From Pacificibacter marinus (GTDB lineage Bacteria > Pseudomonadota > Alphaproteobacteria > Rhodobacterales > Rhodobacteraceae), in the NCBI RefSeq assembly GCF_900109555.1, contig NZ_FNZV01000001.1, positions 248,001-312,000 on the forward strand: a stretch of DNA of 64,000 nucleotides, in the 5' to 3' direction. The position numbers were made by a program, and so were the translations under genes. The notes under the pieces were generated by a model, which ran no database searches, had not been told where the DNA came from, and saw nothing but the letters and a program-made list of their open reading frames with translations. Positions 63,517-64,000 of the stretch are shown here, one piece after another (the first letter of the stretch is position 1; the number at the start of each line of letters is the position of its first letter).

Positions 63517-64000
63517 ATGGCTGTAGAAAAACCCGAACCTCAACTCGGATCTGCGATCCGCAAACGGCGCAAGCAAATGAACCTGACGCTTCAGGCGCTG
63601 TGCAACGCGTCTGGTGTGTCTGTCGGGTATCTCAGCCAAGTCGAACGTGACAATGCGACCCCGTCTTTGGGGACTTTGGCGCAAATCGCCGATGCGCTGG
63701 ATGTCGGATTGGAATACTTTATTGCCACCCCAAAGCCGTCTGACGGATTGACCCGCGCTGACCAGCGCCCGCGTTTCTCGTTGGCGCATTCCTCACTCAC
63801 TTATGAGGCGCTTGCGGCCAATTTTCCCGGCTCTGAACTGTCAAGTTATCTGCTCAATATCCCCGCAGGCTACGTGTCCGAGACAGTCAGCCATGAAGGC
63901 GAAGAGATTATTTATGTCCTTGAGGGCAAAATAGAACAAACGCTTGATGGGCAAACATTTTCCATGACAGCTGGCGACTGTCTTCATTATAGCGGCCAAA
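63517..64000 (+). CDS. XRE-cupin transcriptional regulator (cut by window end)
   Basis: The first 161 codons are visible: an N-terminal XRE helix-turn-helix (SAIRKRRKQMNLTLQALCNA, SVGYLSQVERDNATPSLGTL, AQIADALDVGLEYF) followed, from about residue 100, by a cupin_2 domain (GEEIIYVLEGKIEQTLDGQTFSMTAGDCLHY). This is the usual single-protein architecture of small-molecule-responsive regulators of amine, amino acid or peptide uptake. AAAGGTTGGAG precedes the ATG. It is divergent from the peptide ABC operon and probably regulates it. Confidence 0.9.
   Translation, partial: MAVEKPEPQLGSAIRKRRKQMNLTLQALCNASGVSVGYLSQVERDNATPSLGTLAQIADALDVGLEYFIATPKPSDGLTRADQRPRFSLAHSSLTYEALAANFPGSELSSYLLNIPAGYVSETVSHEGEEIIYVLEGKIEQTLDGQTFSMTAGDCLHYSGQ

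Noticed and set aside
1-64000. CRISPR arrays, rRNA, tRNA, insertion sequences
   Set aside because: No regularly spaced repeats, no rRNA blocks, no tRNA TpsiC-arm signatures and no transposase frames were found on reading both strands; a covariance model search would be needed to exclude a tRNA fully.

Overview
The window reads as a chromosomal segment of an alphaproteobacterium of the Roseobacter group (Rhodobacteraceae). This rests on the family types present (phosphatidylcholine synthase, the ybgC-tolQRAB-pal-cpoB-tilS-ftsH order, a PhyR-NepR-EcfG general stress module, group III truncated haemoglobin, DUF484-xerC pairing) and a moderate GC content; the genus cannot be named from sequence reading alone. 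No rRNA, tRNA, insertion sequence, prophage or CRISPR array was seen.

Layout: 1-8.7 kb is the Tol-Pal cell-envelope operon on the minus strand, running ybgC, tolQ, tolR, tolA, tolB, pal, cpoB, tilS and ftsH (cut by the window edge). 8.7-11.8 kb holds ruvC-ruvA-ruvB plus an unassigned conserved-looking gene. 12-31.6 kb is mostly housekeeping: prmA, msrA, an MFS transporter, a YeeE-type transporter, priA, a TalC/Fsa-type aldolase, DUF484-xerC, pcs, ileS, a truncated haemoglobin, a flavin monooxygenase, a YcjX/YcjF-like pair and truA, followed by a GH13 sugar phosphorylase.

33.5-44.9 kb is the most interesting part: a general stress response (GSR) island. It contains a HisKA_2-type histidine kinase preceded by a degenerate receiver-like protein, the anti-sigma factor NepR, the sigma factor EcfG, the response regulator PhyR, and a set of probable output genes (DUF1328, DUF883 plus holin-like, dps plus DUF2254, a CsbD-like protein, a pyridoxamine-oxidase-like protein, a four-helix protein, a tandem PRC-barrel protein and a small orphan protein). 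By eye there are eight copies of a GGAAC-N17-GTT promoter, all correctly oriented just upstream of these units. The one between nepR and phyR is a near-perfect 32-bp palindrome that provides the same promoter on both strands, so the sigma factor probably drives its own operon and its activator from one symmetrical element.

44.9-51.1 kb is a polyol/sugar ABC transporter operon (binding protein, two permeases, xylitol-dehydrogenase-like enzyme, ATPase, AraC regulator). 51.4-52.7 kb carries small exported proteins and an L,D-transpeptidase. 52.7-57.9 kb is an RND efflux pump with a divergent TetR regulator. 58.0-59.1 kb is an FMN riboswitch followed by a RibN-type riboflavin importer. 59.2-64 kb is a peptide-type ABC transporter without an adjacent binding protein, ending in a GAF-domain gene, with a divergent XRE-cupin regulator that runs off the window.
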